A stretch of DNA of 64,000 bases from Pseudorasbora parva (Eukaryota > Chordata > Actinopteri > Cypriniformes > Gobionidae): assembly GCF_024679245.1 (NCBI RefSeq), contig NC_090172.1, forward strand, positions 6,032,446-6,096,445, read 5' to 3'. A program made the position numbers and the translations under genes. Shown here piece after piece: positions 36,669-49,012 of the stretch. The notes beneath the pieces are model-generated. The model was not told where the DNA came from and did not search any database. It was given only the letters and a program-made list of their open reading frames with translations. Positions within the stretch are counted from its first letter, which is position 1. Each line of letters begins with the position of its first letter.

Positions 36669-38549
36669 TAAATAATATCACTTTTTTTAAAAAAAATTTA
36701 TAGGCTTCGTTTTCTTTTGATTCAGCCATGATTTCTGACTAATTGAGACATTCTTCCTAATCACCATTTTGAAGCACTAATCTTTTCTTTGGAACATTTG
36801 GCCATTCATGTTCATTTGAGCTCGATGTGTAGTGTTGTTTCACGTCAGTGACCGCAGCGAACCTCATTGGTTGCTGTGCCCAACAAAGAGTCCGCTCGCT
36901 GACATTTTCCTCTCAATCACACGGTGTGTTGCACTGTTGTCGTGGTAACCAGGGGCCTGCTCTGTGCTGGTGTCTGGTGACCTGGCATTGCAGAAAACGT
37001 TTATATCAGCACTGACCTGAGGCCTGTGGACAGCAAAAGCGTCTCAAAGCGTGAAGCTTGACAGGCATGCTGGACGCTTGCTTAATTGGTCTGCGCTTGT
37101 GGGCTTTAACCAATTAGTTCCTCATATTGCATGGCTAAGTGAGCATTTTCTCAAGAGAGTATTGTATGACGCATGAAAGAAAAAAGAAGCACTTAATCAT
37201 TTGTACACGGTTTGCACAAGCACAGAAATGATCTGTTTCTTTGCATATTGTTTAGTCTCAGCCACCCACACACGTATAAAGCAGCATGTCAGCCACATTA
37301 CTGCGTCCTCGCGGCAGATGAAGCCGTATGCTCAAGGCCGCAGCTGTATTCCTGAGTTATGATCAGTTAAGTAAGCTCTCACACTTCATGGATCCCTTTT
37401 AACCCCAATTCATCCATGTCTCTCAGTTTCTAATTAATCTCTGGGTTTGAGATGTCGCAATGTCAATTTGAAAGCCCTGGGTCTTATTTGCGTCCAGAAA
37501 GTTTTAGGATTTTGAAGAACATCAAATAAAGAAATGTTATTACCCTGTATTACTTCTAGATCACCCAATAATAACATTTCTTTCTTGAATTACTCACCCT
37601 GAGGTTTTGCTCTCATCTGATATTATCAAATCGAGTATATCACCAAATATTAAGTGTCTTTTAGTTCTGTCAGTCGATTAAAAAAATAACTTTCTGTGAT
37701 TAATCGCAATTAAAAATACTTATGCATGACATATTTTTATGAATGAAGGTCAGTACTGATACCAATACAGCTAAAATTATTTTTCCACGCCAATTCTATC
37801 TTTTTTTTACATTTACATTTATTAGGTTTCAAAAATATTTAATATTAAATCTTTTAATTTTAGTGAGCTTAAAACAATCCTCACATAAACCCATAATAAT
37901 TGTCATATTTATAAACAGGTTGGACATATAGCCTATAGAGACTGAATAAAGTTATCAAACAGTCTGTACTGCATAAATTATAAATTAAATGTATTTAATT
38001 TAACTTTATTAAAGCTACAAAATGTCTTACTTAAAGTTATTTGATTAAAATTAAAGTCACAATTCAATAAAAACTTGCAAATCAATTTTTTTTATGTTTA
38101 AAATTGTTGTGTTTATTATAAATGATTTATTTGTGCAGTTCAATCTTTTTTGTTATTACTGTTCCCTCATAATCTTTATTTTAAATCTTTATTTATTGCA
38201 GTGGTTTTCCAACTTTTTTAAGAGCAACCCTCTTCTTTTTTCTTTTCTTTTTAAAATTGTCACAGGCCATATACAGGCCTACAACCATTCACATGTGGGA
38301 TATCTATATGGGACGCTAATTAACTGGTTAACTGTTAACCAACAGTAATTTAACCAATTAGTCTTTTGCTGCATGCTTCAAAATACACTTCAAATATTTA
38401 TTTTTTTATGTTTTTGAGAAAGAAAAAAGTCACATATACAGTATAAGTCAGAAATAACACTACACTACGGTAAATAAAGTGAAATGTTATAGCGTACTAC
38501 AAACATTATAAACACTACAAACACGACAACCCTCACTCCACAACAAATC

Positions 38550-38550
<1 letters not shown>
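36669..38550. other. vat1l intron: candidate conserved stretch, then AT-rich repeats
   Basis: 36720-37480 has no recognisable repeat and balanced base composition with 'ctaattaatct' and 'caattagttcctcat', so it is a candidate conserved non-coding element. 37665-37740 ('tcgattaaaaaaataac', 'gattaatcgcaatt') is a common fish repeat. 37740-38550 is AT-rich; its ORFs (62 and 84 codons) have no recognisable product. Confidence 0.35.

Positions 38551-38615
<65 letters not shown>
38551..38615. repeat. (TA)n microsatellite
   Basis: About 32 TA dinucleotides. Confidence 0.97.
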
Positions 38616-38618
<3 letters not shown>

Positions 38619-39317
38619 TAACTATAAACAAGCCAAAACAAAATAATTGAAAGAGAAACTGCGTTGGGCTCACGTATCCTAACTCTCATTCGAATCTAAA
38701 TGTTTCCATATTCGCGATGTATTTGGATGCTAAACCATTATTTATTATTGGTTTTGTACTTCACTCACATCCCAAATATTGTTGGAAAAATTGTCCTCTT
38801 TACATGCGCAAAAATGTGTTTGGAAACACTGGTCACAGCAGAGTGCCGCTCTCACTGAATGGGGCAAATCTTACTATTGACTATTTATACTGAGCTGTGT
38901 AACTTTTTATAGGTTAGGTTGACTATGTTGACAATGAACAAGCTGTTATGTGCGTGTGAGGCACCGGCACGATCGAACAGAGGAAACCTAAAATACTTTT
39001 TGGTCATAAAGATAATAAGTAGGACATCTTTTAAAATTGCAAAGTGTTTGCTTACATTGTGCTATTGTAAAATAAAGAACACTAGATGTGTTTTCTGTCG
39101 TCTGGTTTCCTTTCCTTGAACTTGTTTGAGGAGCGCCACACCTCACATAAATCGACCAAACTCAGCAGCACGTGTGTCGTGTGTGTGTCAGGACATTCAC
39201 TGACAATGTTTTAAAAGCATTTGCACGAATAAGAGGTGGATCATATAATATAATGCTAGCCAAAGGATGACAGAAAAAACGGATGCTGCGTTATTTGCTA
39301 TAAACATTTTTAACATG
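38616..39317. other. Intronic stretch, no gene
   Basis: One 66-codon ORF (38919-39119) without recognisable domain; no named repeat. Confidence 0.3.
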
Positions 39318-40534
39318 TTAAAGGGAGGGTGAAATGCTGTTTCGTGCATACTGACCTTTTTACACAGTTAAAGACTTGGATTCCCATCCTAAACATAGAC
39401 AAAGTTTCAAAAACTAATGTTGGACGTTTGATGGAGTATTTCTGTGTCAAAAATACTCCTTCCGGTTTCTCACAAGTTTCGGAGAGTTTTTTTCGAGTAT
39501 GGGTCGACTTGACGTTAAAAAGAGCGGAAGGTCCTTGTATGGGCCGTACGGGCTCTTCTCCCGGAAGGGTGCGCGCGCGCGTGACTAGAGCGAGAGAGGA
39601 AATGCACGCCCATAAACACTCTCTCAGCTGCAGATCCTGTCATCCGTGAACACTTCTGACGCGCCCTATGGTCGCGCCGCGCTCCACTTTATTCCTATGA
39701 GTGACGTCGAGCGACTTCAACGCTTCAGCACAGCATTCCGGGAAGGCAGCGCTGCATTTGAACCGATTTGAACGCAGAAATGACGGGAAGCTTCACAACA
39801 TCGCGTCAGTCGCGTCGCAAAGTGGATTTCCACGGTCACTGCTGTCACAGGACCAAAGAAGTGTGTTTTTGACGGAGCGGTCCCAGCGATAAGGGTTCGG
39901 TCCTGCTTTGGAAGCAGCCGGTGAGTAAAACTGCTTCAGATGTCTGTGCTGTTGGCTATCGTCGCGTGAGTAAACATCAGTAAACGACACGATCGCGTGC
40001 TTCGTCATTCAAATGCGCTAACGGACTCCATTGTTGTTCTATGTATAACGTTACACTAGTCTGACGTGCAAAACCGTTTTGCTTGCTACTGCTAAGGTTT
40101 AGTCGCATACAATAGTCCATAAACCGAATCATGTCCTCATAAACTGCGAGTAAAGACACACAAATGTTGACAGGCCACTAAATACAGTCCATACCACAGA
40201 GACGGACGTCCTGCTGTTGCTGTTTCTCCTGTTCAATTTATTTCAGCCTCCGAATGATTCTGGATCATATATCTATTAGCTGAGATCGATAGCGATGGGC
40301 TTCTCCACGCTTGAAGACGTCACTGCTTTGTGCTCGTCATTCTTTAGCTCCGCCCACACGATACGCCTCCAGGCGCTCTTTTTTCCCGGAAAGACTCGGT
40401 ACAGCCTATATTTCTTTTATAAATATAATAAAACTTAAATACTTTTCGGGGATATGAAGGATGCAATACTACTCTTTGGTTACTCAAGATTGACTGAAAC
40501 TGAGTGTTTCACCCCCCCCCCCCCCCCCCTTTAA
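39318..40534 (-). mobile_element. TTAA element (family D), complete inverted copy
   Basis: TTAAAGGGAGGGTGAAATGC on the left; 'gagtgtttcacc' with a C-run (40512-40529) and TTTAA on the right. TTAA lies at both ends. 39770-40534 is the reverse complement of 33132-33910 with few changes. It includes the 60-codon ORF at 39977-40159 (- strand). 1217 bp, no transposase. Confidence 0.8.
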
Positions 40535-41152
40535 GCTGTAAAAAATGAATCGCATGCATTAACCCATTAACATTGACAGCACTAGTTTCATTGAACCCCA
40601 ACTAAGCAAACCAGAGGTGAGAAACACAATCTCCATCAGGTGACAGAAATGGAGAAAAACCAGAGGAGAAACCAGGCTCAGTCAAGGGGACTGGTACTCC
40701 TCTGGCCAAACAAACAGCCATGGTGTGAATATGATTCAGACTGCATCACAAGTCATATTGTGGATTGATATTATTATCATCATTGGATAAACTGTTGGAA
40801 AACATATGGACAACTAATACAGCTGCTTCATCTAAAAGAATATAATGACAGAAAATAACCCTATTTTATTCAAATGAATAATTATTAACCAGTTTCATGC
40901 CAGATCTTACCTCCTGTTAGTAAAAAAAAAAAAAAAAAAAAAAGAACATATGGTCTACTTTGAAGATCCATTATTGCCTTTTGACAGCTTCAAACCACTT
41001 TCATTGTGTATGGAAAAGTTCCTTTAAAAAATTCAAATATTCCTTTAAGATGTGTTTATCTTTCATTCTCCCCATCAAGACGAAACCCTGGTGAGTCGTC
41101 ATCCTCATTACTGATGCTGCGCTGTTCTTCATTTTGTACAATGACTGTCCGA
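40535..41152. other. Intronic stretch, no gene
   Basis: Poly-A run at 40921-40943; otherwise nothing identified. Confidence 0.35.
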
Positions 41153-42071
41153 ATGTCCGTAATCGCCCCCTATACCCTTAAATAGAGCACTATTTGAGGG
41201 GACAGCCAGTGGTGTCAGAAACTATTATCGAGTGCACTCATTCAATCCCACAATGCACCTCCTCAATAACGAGTGTAAAACTGATGGGCTGTGTTTGAAA
41301 TCACCCCTACACCCAAGTTAACTATTCCCTACATTACTTTACTAATATGGTTCACTTGAGGGAGTGAATGAGAACGAGTGAGCGAATTCAGAAGGGCTGG
41401 TGCGTTTGCATATAGCTTGTTTTTGCTGTTTAATAACTAAAAACTTAGCAATTTGGCAGCTCCAGTGGTAATGAAAAGACTTATCCTGAATGTTGTCATG
41501 GGAACTATGTATAAACCTTAATTAAACAACTTAATAATCAATGAAAAGTGAATTTATACACACAGAAAAATAGGGTGTCAGAATTTTACCTTTAGGGGTA
41601 CAACAGCTTGTCGCTGGGGCAGTACCCTTAAAAGAACAACGTTGTACCATTTTTACCATAAAAAGGTTCATAGTTGTACCTTAAGGTACGCATTTGTACT
41701 CAAAGGTACTAATATGCAATTTTAGGAGTAAAACAGGTACAAAGATGTCCTTTTAAGGGTACTGCCCCAGCGACAAGCTAAAGGTAAAATTTTGACACCC
41801 TATTTTTCTGTGTGTACCTGTATGATATTACGCTGTACCCACATTGGACCAGCGGTTTAGAAAATGGACAGATGGAGGGTTTAGCATTGTGTGTGTAACC
41901 CTCACATTGCATTATGGGTATTCTCTAGCCGTTGAGTGCACATCAGTTTTACACTTGTTATTGCGGTGCATTATGGGATTGAATGAGTGCACTCAATAGC
42001 GTCCACTGGTTTCTGACACCACTACAAATAATGCCCTAATTAAGAGTATATGGGGCGATTTCAGACACAGC
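41153..42071. mobile_element. Large palindromic element with a second palindrome nested at its centre
   Basis: 'taatcgccccctataccctt' on the left is mirrored by 'gagtatatggggcgattt' on the right. Inner arm pairs include 'gagtgcactcattcaatccc' with 'gggattgaatgagtgcactc' and 'ataacgagtgtaaaactgat' with 'atcagttttacacttgttat'. The 'ggtaccttt' MITE (41561-41817) is inserted near the middle. Confidence 0.8.
41561..41817. mobile_element. Palindromic MITE ('ggtacctttt' family), nested
   Basis: 'cacagaaaaatagggtgtca' is mirrored by 'tgacaccctatttttctgtg'; inner arms 'cttgtcgctggggcagtac' and 'gtactgccccagcgacaag' pair. Same design as 28118-28313. Confidence 0.85.
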
Positions 42072-43031
42072 CTTTGTTTTGTTGGAGGGGAACAAAGGCT
42101 TCTCCATAAACAGATTAAAAGCAGAGCTCTGAGTTTTGGGAGACCATGCACACTTTGATTTTTCTCATCACAGGCTTCTTGAAAGCCTTGCAGATTCCCC
42201 TGTGCTGATCTCATGGGATGAGGACATGCAGTTCTGTGCAACTAAAAGCATAGTTTAATTTTGGTCTAATTGACAAGAATATTTGTAGAGCACTCTCTGA
42301 TTCACATTAGAAGAACAAGCAAAGTCCCGTAATTTTATTTATGAGATGTGCCTAACAATGAGGCAAAATAAACTGTAAACTAATGTCGCATTCCTGGCAA
42401 CCCGTAACCTGTGTTTTTCCAGCCTTCTACCCGTGAAAGTGCAAAACCGTGACTTCCCACTCGTGAACTCGTGCTAGTTCGATGTGCTTCTCTTGCCTTA
42501 TGCGCCATTTTTTTCTCCTCAGTTTCCCTCAAATAAGCAAGGAGTAAGCCCCTTTGGCATTACAAATTATTTTAAATGAAATTAAACTGCACGGTCCGCC
42601 ATGCTTGGTTTACGTGTAGCCACCACAATTCATTGCGCTCAGGCTGTTTGGCGTGACTTTGCCTGGAGTGCTTCAAAGTCATGAGTCGTGGTTTGAAGTC
42701 GTAACTTACGGGCTCAAAAACCTGCCTGGAGTGCAGCATAAGCCACTGTTACAGTTGGAGCAAACAGAAAGGCAGGGAAATACACTCCAACATAACAGTG
42801 ATCAGACATGGACTGGACTAACTTAAATAGCAGACAGAAACGAGATAATTAACTAAACACAGCTGAACAGAACTTAACTAACGAAGGCAACCTAGAAAAC
42901 AAGAACCTGTGACAGAATCAAAACGCAACCGAAAGACCAAACACACAGACAGACATGTGACAGTTGTATTCAAACTTGTTGGAAAATAGCTCATATACAA
43001 ACGTGGACATCATTTTAATGCTATATTAATA
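42072..43031. other. Intronic stretch, no gene
   Basis: 42370-42740 ('cattcctggcaacccg', 'gcctggagtgcagcataag') looks like a TIR element but I could not pair its ends. 42760-42970 is purine-rich retroelement-like sequence. Confidence 0.3.
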
Positions 43032-43499
43032 AGGGCCAGATTTACTAACTGCATTCTCCAGCACAAACCCTCTTTTGGTGTTAAAAAACTGCTGTCAGGA
43101 TTTACTAAAGACTTGCAGTAATAAATTATCGCTGAAAAGGCATGGACAGGGTTATTTTTGTGGCTGACCTTACTGCATTTACATTTGTAGGAGTTTTCCT
43201 TTCAGACGCAATATTTATGGGAGGAGAGTATTTAAGGGGATCATGCAAGGTGACTTACTAAGGTTTGTGCTCCTCAATTTACTGGTGTTTGTGCCATTAT
43301 TTACTGCCAAAATAAAGCATGTGTTAAACCAGATGCTAATTTGCGTTGCTCTTGGTACATTGTGTTGGTCATTATGGCAATGATCCAGCTATGTCTGTTT
43401 TTTAATTTGAGCAATGTCAGTAGATCATGCAAGAACTTTCCTCTCACATCGGCACTGTTTTGCAATTGCACACTCACGCTAACGTGTTTAGTAAATAAC
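43032..43499. mobile_element. TIR element ('gggccagatttactaa' family)
   Basis: It starts 'agggccagatttactaact' and matches 53292-53679 along its length ('accctcttttggtgttaaaa', 'tgtgttggtcattatggcaa', 'gtcagtagatc'). The right end 'gtttagtaaata' is the decayed inverted terminus. Confidence 0.75.
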
Positions 43500-44535
43500 A
43501 AGTAATGTTGCTGAATGAATCAATAGAGACCAAATACCCAGAGTACCCCATCAACCGCATAGCTATGCGAAACCACATTTAATAGGTAACGGGAAAGACG
43601 ATAATATTTCTTGATTATTTTCCTTCTGTGGGCAGTGTTCCTTTAATCCAAGTTAAAGAGTAACCCGGATCATTATATTCAAACGGCTGAACAGAACGAG
43701 CAGCCTGATAAAGTCAGAGACTGTGTGTGCTCTGATGATGTGTCTGACAAGAGACTAATCGTCTTCACAAGCTGTGGCGGCACAAGGCTCAAACTGGCAC
43801 ATAACACCAGGGAACGCACTAATGCGAGGGCGCGCCGTGGTTCACACTTCAAAATGAAGTTTCTTAGTGACAGCATGTGCTGTCCAACGACTGCTCGTTT
43901 ATATTAAGATAGCTCGGAAATAGTTTCACTGCTTAAAAAGCTTGTGGATTTCATTTAGTGCTTTAATGAATACCAGTGCATTTTTAATTTAGTGATGTTC
44001 ATTTTTAGTAATTGACCAATATCGCCCATCGTTTCCAGTGCAGCTTTTGACCAGGTGCATTATTTGAGGATAGTGTGAGTGTGTTGAGTGCCAGGCGGTC
44101 AGGCTCCCATGACTGCAGTGTGTGGGAGGGGAATTCCAGAGGGTGAAAACCAGTGCCAACCTCGGCTCATTCAAGTCTGATCTGAGGTCACCTTTTGTCT
44201 CTGTGATAATGAACAAGTTCAGGGTACAGATTAGGGAGAATTGTTCTCATGGGAGGAGTTTCATTTTGTCTGGAATAACATTATGGTAGAGGCCATTTGC
44301 AAAGTGCCAAGTGCAAAAACAGTATTTTGTGTAAATAGTTGTTAGATGTTATTTATGCTTAATTAGTGTCAGATGCTGTACTACTTGCACCTCAGTGTAT
44401 TGTAGTACATTATATTCAGTGTTTATGATTATATTTATTAAATGGATGATCCCTTGTTGGGTCATTACTTGTCCCTATATCCCTAAAGGCCTCCCGTGTA
44501 CATTTATAGCCCTCCTCAACACTTTATTCCCACTA
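43500..44535. other. Intronic stretch with a locally duplicated segment
   Basis: 43866-43998 is repeated, diverged, at 49138-49268. No transposon ends are visible around it. Short ORFs on both strands (43679-43907, 43989-44216) have no recognisable product. Confidence 0.4.
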
Positions 44536-44865
44536 TTAAAGTTGCAATGTGTAAAATATATGAGGATCTATTGACAGAAATGCAATATAATATACATAAC
44601 TATGTTTTCAGTGGTGTATAAAGACCTTACATAATGAACCGTTATGTTTTTATTACCTTAGAATAAGTCATTTCTATCTACACACACCGCAGATCCTCTT
44701 ACAGTGAAGGCCCCATTTTGCTCCGTCATGTTTCTAAATGGACAAACCTCTCTACAGAGCGCTAACTACTCTCCGCGTCATCTTTGATCTGTGTCGGCCA
44801 CCGTAGGTTCTCTATGTGCTATCTCACCACTAGATGCTGCTAAAATATATACAATGCACCTTTAA
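44536..44865. mobile_element. TTAA-flanked MITE
   Basis: TTAAAGTTGCAATGTGTAA on the left and, in reverse, TTAAAGGTGCATTGTATAT on the right. About 330 bp, non-coding. Confidence 0.75.
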
Positions 44866-45199
44866 ATACCTGTTAGGCACATTATTTTCCCCTTTTTTGT
44901 GGTCATTTTCTCTTTTTTTTAAATGAACAAAAGGCAGTGGGAATTAGAAACAAGGAGGCGGAACAAGAGGTGCAAATGAAAAACACGAACAAAGACAAAG
45001 TCGTGTGGTGACACACAACACAAACATAGAGACATGAAACAAAGACAAGACTGAACCGTCAGAGGAGAACCCTGACAAATGCAGTTTAATAGAGCTGTTT
45101 GTGAATGTAAACGTTCTGCAAAGTCATTGACTTGAAAACAGTCGACTCTGAACCGCCTAAACGAGTCGCTTGTATTTCGAATCTCACTGTGTGACTGTT

Positions 45200-45490
45200 C
45201 TACGTCACTTTCATAATATGTTTTCCAGCCACGAACAACTTGACCTGCCTTTCAACTTGGGACTTTACTGACGACTGCTTCTCAAATCTCAGAGTTCAAC
45301 ACAGGATTCACAAATCGCTTCCTCTTGAAAGATGCAGTACCCAGTTTATCTGGTGATGTGCATTATATTATGAGAAAATGAAAATGTTCTTAGATGCATG
45401 TAAACCTGAACTTAGGAGACTCCCAAACAAAATTAGGAGCCTTTAAATTAGTGTTATAGGGGCACTTTAATATTTTTAATAACTGTATTA
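45200..45490 (+). pseudogene. THAP-domain exon fragment of the THAP-type family
   Basis: The frame near 45285-45345 reads SEFNTGFTNRFLLKDAVPSL, which lines up with CEFNAGFAQRLVLKDGAVPT of the exon at 18644. Only the C-terminal third of the THAP domain is left. It is followed by 'attaggagcc' and 'ataggggcacttta', an end also seen at 61490-61510. Confidence 0.5.
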
Positions 45491-45685
45491 TGAAATATTT
45501 GAAATATTACACACAGTAATATCCAATGCATACTACTCTACTTTTTGCCATTTTGAATCGAAAATGTAGGCTCCAATTTACATACATTCAAGTAATTCAT
45601 AACCATATGTGACCAGAAACACCACCAGACCAGTTTTAAACATAGTAGCTATAGGATGAAAGGAGTAAATGTTAAAATACATATT

Positions 45686-46364
45686 TTAAAGGGGTGATGA
45701 ATTGAGGAATCAACTTTTCCTTGAGCCTTTGATATATAAAAGGTCGTGGTAATAAAAGAATATCCTCTAAGTTTCAGAGCTGAAAACGTCCTTGTTAGTC
45801 AAAGAAAAGCTTTTATAGACACCCGGCTCAGCAAACGGTCCTCTGCTTCATACTGACGTCAGTGTGCGACGAAACACCGCCTCTACAGAATAATGAGCAT
45901 GTGTAGTTCAGTAGCCCCGCCCACTGACTCATGGAGGGCTCGTGCTAGCAGCTGGTCAACAACAATACATTGAGGAAGATTAAGATATTGCGCTATTCCT
46001 GATTGTGGAAGAACACAGTCGCTGCATAAGCTTCCTTCTGATCCTAATATTAGGAATGAGTGGTTAAACTTTATTTTTAATGAAGTTCCAGCTCACATGG
46101 GGAAGACAGTGGTGTTCACTTCAGTTCACTGCGGGATCGTTTGTAAACAAATCTCCGGTCAATGCTGGATTTGGATCCGACAGGAATGGTGCAACACACC
46201 GATGTGAGTAAAACATGTTTTTATATGTAATAGTGTTGCAGTGTTATAGATCGTTTTGCTCATGTGTACGTGTCTAACAGAGCATACCTTTCGCACGCTG
46301 GACTAAGACACGCATGGGCCAGGGAAAGGAAAAGAAGGAAAAGAATCTCTTATTCCGTTCTTGT

Positions 46365-46425
<61 letters not shown>

Positions 46426-46903
46426 GACATCTGAAGGGCGGCACGCGCTCCGAACGTGTATGTGTGCGTGCGGTTCGCGCTTATATCGTCCGATCTTGCG
46501 GGCTATGTGTAATATAAAAATTACAGTCCAATCAATCGCGGGTCTATGAGAAATAAAACATTGCGTTTGTTTGATAAAGACGTTCACAAGCCCTATGATC
46601 AAGATAATCATTCTGGTTGCCGCTTCTCCCTCATTCTCTTCTCTCCCTGAACTGATAGGTGAGCTTAAGTTCATTAAATATGCAAATCTTCTCCAATCCT
46701 AGCCGTGGGCGTTTACTTCCAAGTCTCCAGTGCGTCACGTCCACCAAAACCCAGCGTTCAGGAGCGAGCCTCAATACCAGTGTAGAGAATAGCCTATTAC
46801 TTATTAGTTATGATGTTTTTGAATGTGAAAACCACACAAATCATCGAGTCATTAGTTGACCTCAGACAACAGTATAAAAAAAGCCAGTTCATGACATCTT
46901 TAA
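45686..46903. mobile_element. TTAA element (family B), complete copy
   Basis: TTAAAGGGGTGATGAATTGA on the left and 'gttcatgacatctttaa' on the right are inverted termini with TTAA at both ends. 1218 bp. It contains a (CT)n tract at 46364-46421. No transposase. Confidence 0.8.
46364..46421. repeat. (CT)n microsatellite inside family B
   Basis: CT dinucleotides with one T insertion near 46378, just upstream of 'cgttgacatctgaagg'. Confidence 0.97.
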
Positions 46904-48254
46904 AAAACATATATTATTAGCAAATATTATTTCCTCAAATTCCTTTAAATCCTTTAATTATTTAATTTCTTTATAGAAAAAGACAAAAAAAATAAAATGA
47001 CCCACCTCCCCCTTTTTTCAAGACATTGTTACGCCCCTGATTGTTTCTAAATGCTGTAAGAACTTAGACTGGGTAAACCCAGCCTGATCTGCCGGCGATT
47101 TGATTTCACCCAGCAACTCAGCCTTGAAACCTGTACGTTCATTTCTACTGCTTCTGTTACACTTTTTGGGGAACCAATCACAGACTGGCTTATCCACCTG
47201 GCGCGCTATTGGCGGGTTTAACATGATGACGGATAGAGAAGGATGGGTCGTTGCCTGTTGATCTCTTATGGTCTGATTGGGTGGAGGACTATCCAATTGC
47301 GTATAGAGTCATTTGAATAATGCTCGTTGATCACGCCTCTTGTGCAGTAGAAAATACAGAGCAGACTCCCCAGACCAATGTTCAGTCTTAAATTGAGCCT
47401 TGAAATTGATAACTAATATTAGAATGAAATTTTATAAAGTCTGACATGATTTTGTGAAGAAAGTTAGATGTATAAATGAATATTTGTGAGACTTAAATTC
47501 GATTTGTGCTGGAACTCCTCAGTGACTGTACTCTGTGCCTCTGGGGATATATTGAGGCAATCTTTCCACTGATGCGTTTTATTGCCTCCAATCCTGCATA
47601 ACCTCTGTGACTCATTCAGACACAATCAAGCCCTCCACATATTTGCAAAAGCGGTGAAATGAAACTGATTCTGAGGGGCACGGCTGGAGAAATGACCCTT
47701 GATGTTTTATGGGATAGAATGATGTCCGTGTTTATTACTCAAACATCAGTGGCATTAAATAATTAAATCCCAGTGTCCTTTGCCTTTAAATCTGAGGTGT
47801 TTTTGAGATGAGCTATGCAGAAGTTTAATACTGAGCAGGTATTAACAAGCACCATTAACAATCCAATAATGATTCACAGTTTAAAATCATCAAATGAAAT
47901 TAGATTATGATGGCAGTGCCCGAAGTAGATGAGTGTAATATTCAAATCTGAGCAACACGTTCTCACTTCCAACTCATCTTTAGTGTCTTTTTTCGATGTG
48001 CAGGGTGCTCCATTGCTTTTAGATATTTTCCTTATGTGTCAGATCAAGACATTTAACTCTTTGCATTTGTAAAAGCATATAAAAATATATAAATATATAT
48101 TTTTTATATTTTACAGCAACTAACCCCACTCCTACCCTAAATCTACCTACTTCTCAACAATGTCAACTCTTTTTTCTCAAAGTCACAGGTATTTATTGCA
48201 AAAAAAGATAAAAAACTATAAGCCTAAGCCAGGTTTCCACGCCGTTTTCGTGAC
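46904..48254. other. vat1l intron: possible TE then candidate conserved stretch
   Basis: 47060-47400 looks transposon-derived (GC-rich, 'ccaatcacag', 'tctgattgggtgg') but its ends are not resolved. 47520-48000 is repeat-free with dense AT-rich cores ('aataattaaatccc', 'ccattaacaatccaataatg', 'gaaattagattatgatgg'), the best candidate conserved non-coding element in the window. Confidence 0.4.
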
Positions 48255-49012
48255 CCTTTAAATGTAACTGAGTCTCTGCTTCCAGCCCCCTTTCATGAGA
48301 GTGTGGAGCTTAAAGATGGTTTTTGTTAGCAGATCCGATTACCTCACAAAGACACGCACTGAAAATGTCAGAAACTGTTCAGCCTTTTATGTTCAGACTG
48401 GAGTTGGTCAATGATGGAGAGACTCGAGAAGAAGTGACAACATGTAGAATGAGACAAGACATTTCTGAAGGGTTAGTTGATGAATTTATGTAGCTGATGT
48501 GGAGTTAACTTTCTTCAAGTCATCGATTAGCATATTCTGAAAATCTGTAAATCGCTCATGTAGGAACTGTTATAAGATCCTTCAGAGCCAGAGTATATCT
48601 GCCGTATGAAGACAGAACATGTACTGTATAGTTTAGTTTAATTATGGTTATAACTTATGTTGTCATCTTGCATTTATAACATGCTATTTCATTCGTGTTA
48701 CGTACTGCGTTACAATAAATGTGAAAAGACGGCTGCGACAGCTTGAGCAGACTCACAAATGTGCTCGACTACAACTCTTCCTCTTCTCAACATGGCCTTT
48801 GTTGTGTGTTCCCTGGGGAGGGTTTATGCAAATTTTAGGGTTTATGATGTCACTAACCCGTGAATATGCTTGTTGTAGTCCCTACCAGCCGTTTGTTGTA
48901 GTCCTTGAAAAGCGATTTTTAAGGACTACAACTTGGCAGATGTTGTTCATGCTCAAACAGCAACATTACACAGTATCGAAAGTTAAAAAAGTGAAATCAT
49001 AATCAACCACCC
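48255..49012 (-). mobile_element. THAP-type family element, inverted copy
   Basis: The reverse complement of this region matches 22554-23190. At its right edge, in reverse, it begins TATAAAGGGGTGGTTGATTA; at its left edge it ends near 'ccctttaaatg' (TTAA 48255-48258). A 42-codon ORF on the + strand (48365-48493) starts MSETVQPFMF; the opposite strand of the other copy keeps a related frame. Confidence 0.6.

Noticed and set aside
39329..39649. 106-codon ORF in family D
   Set aside because: No domain resemblance and absent from the other copy, which diverges in this part.
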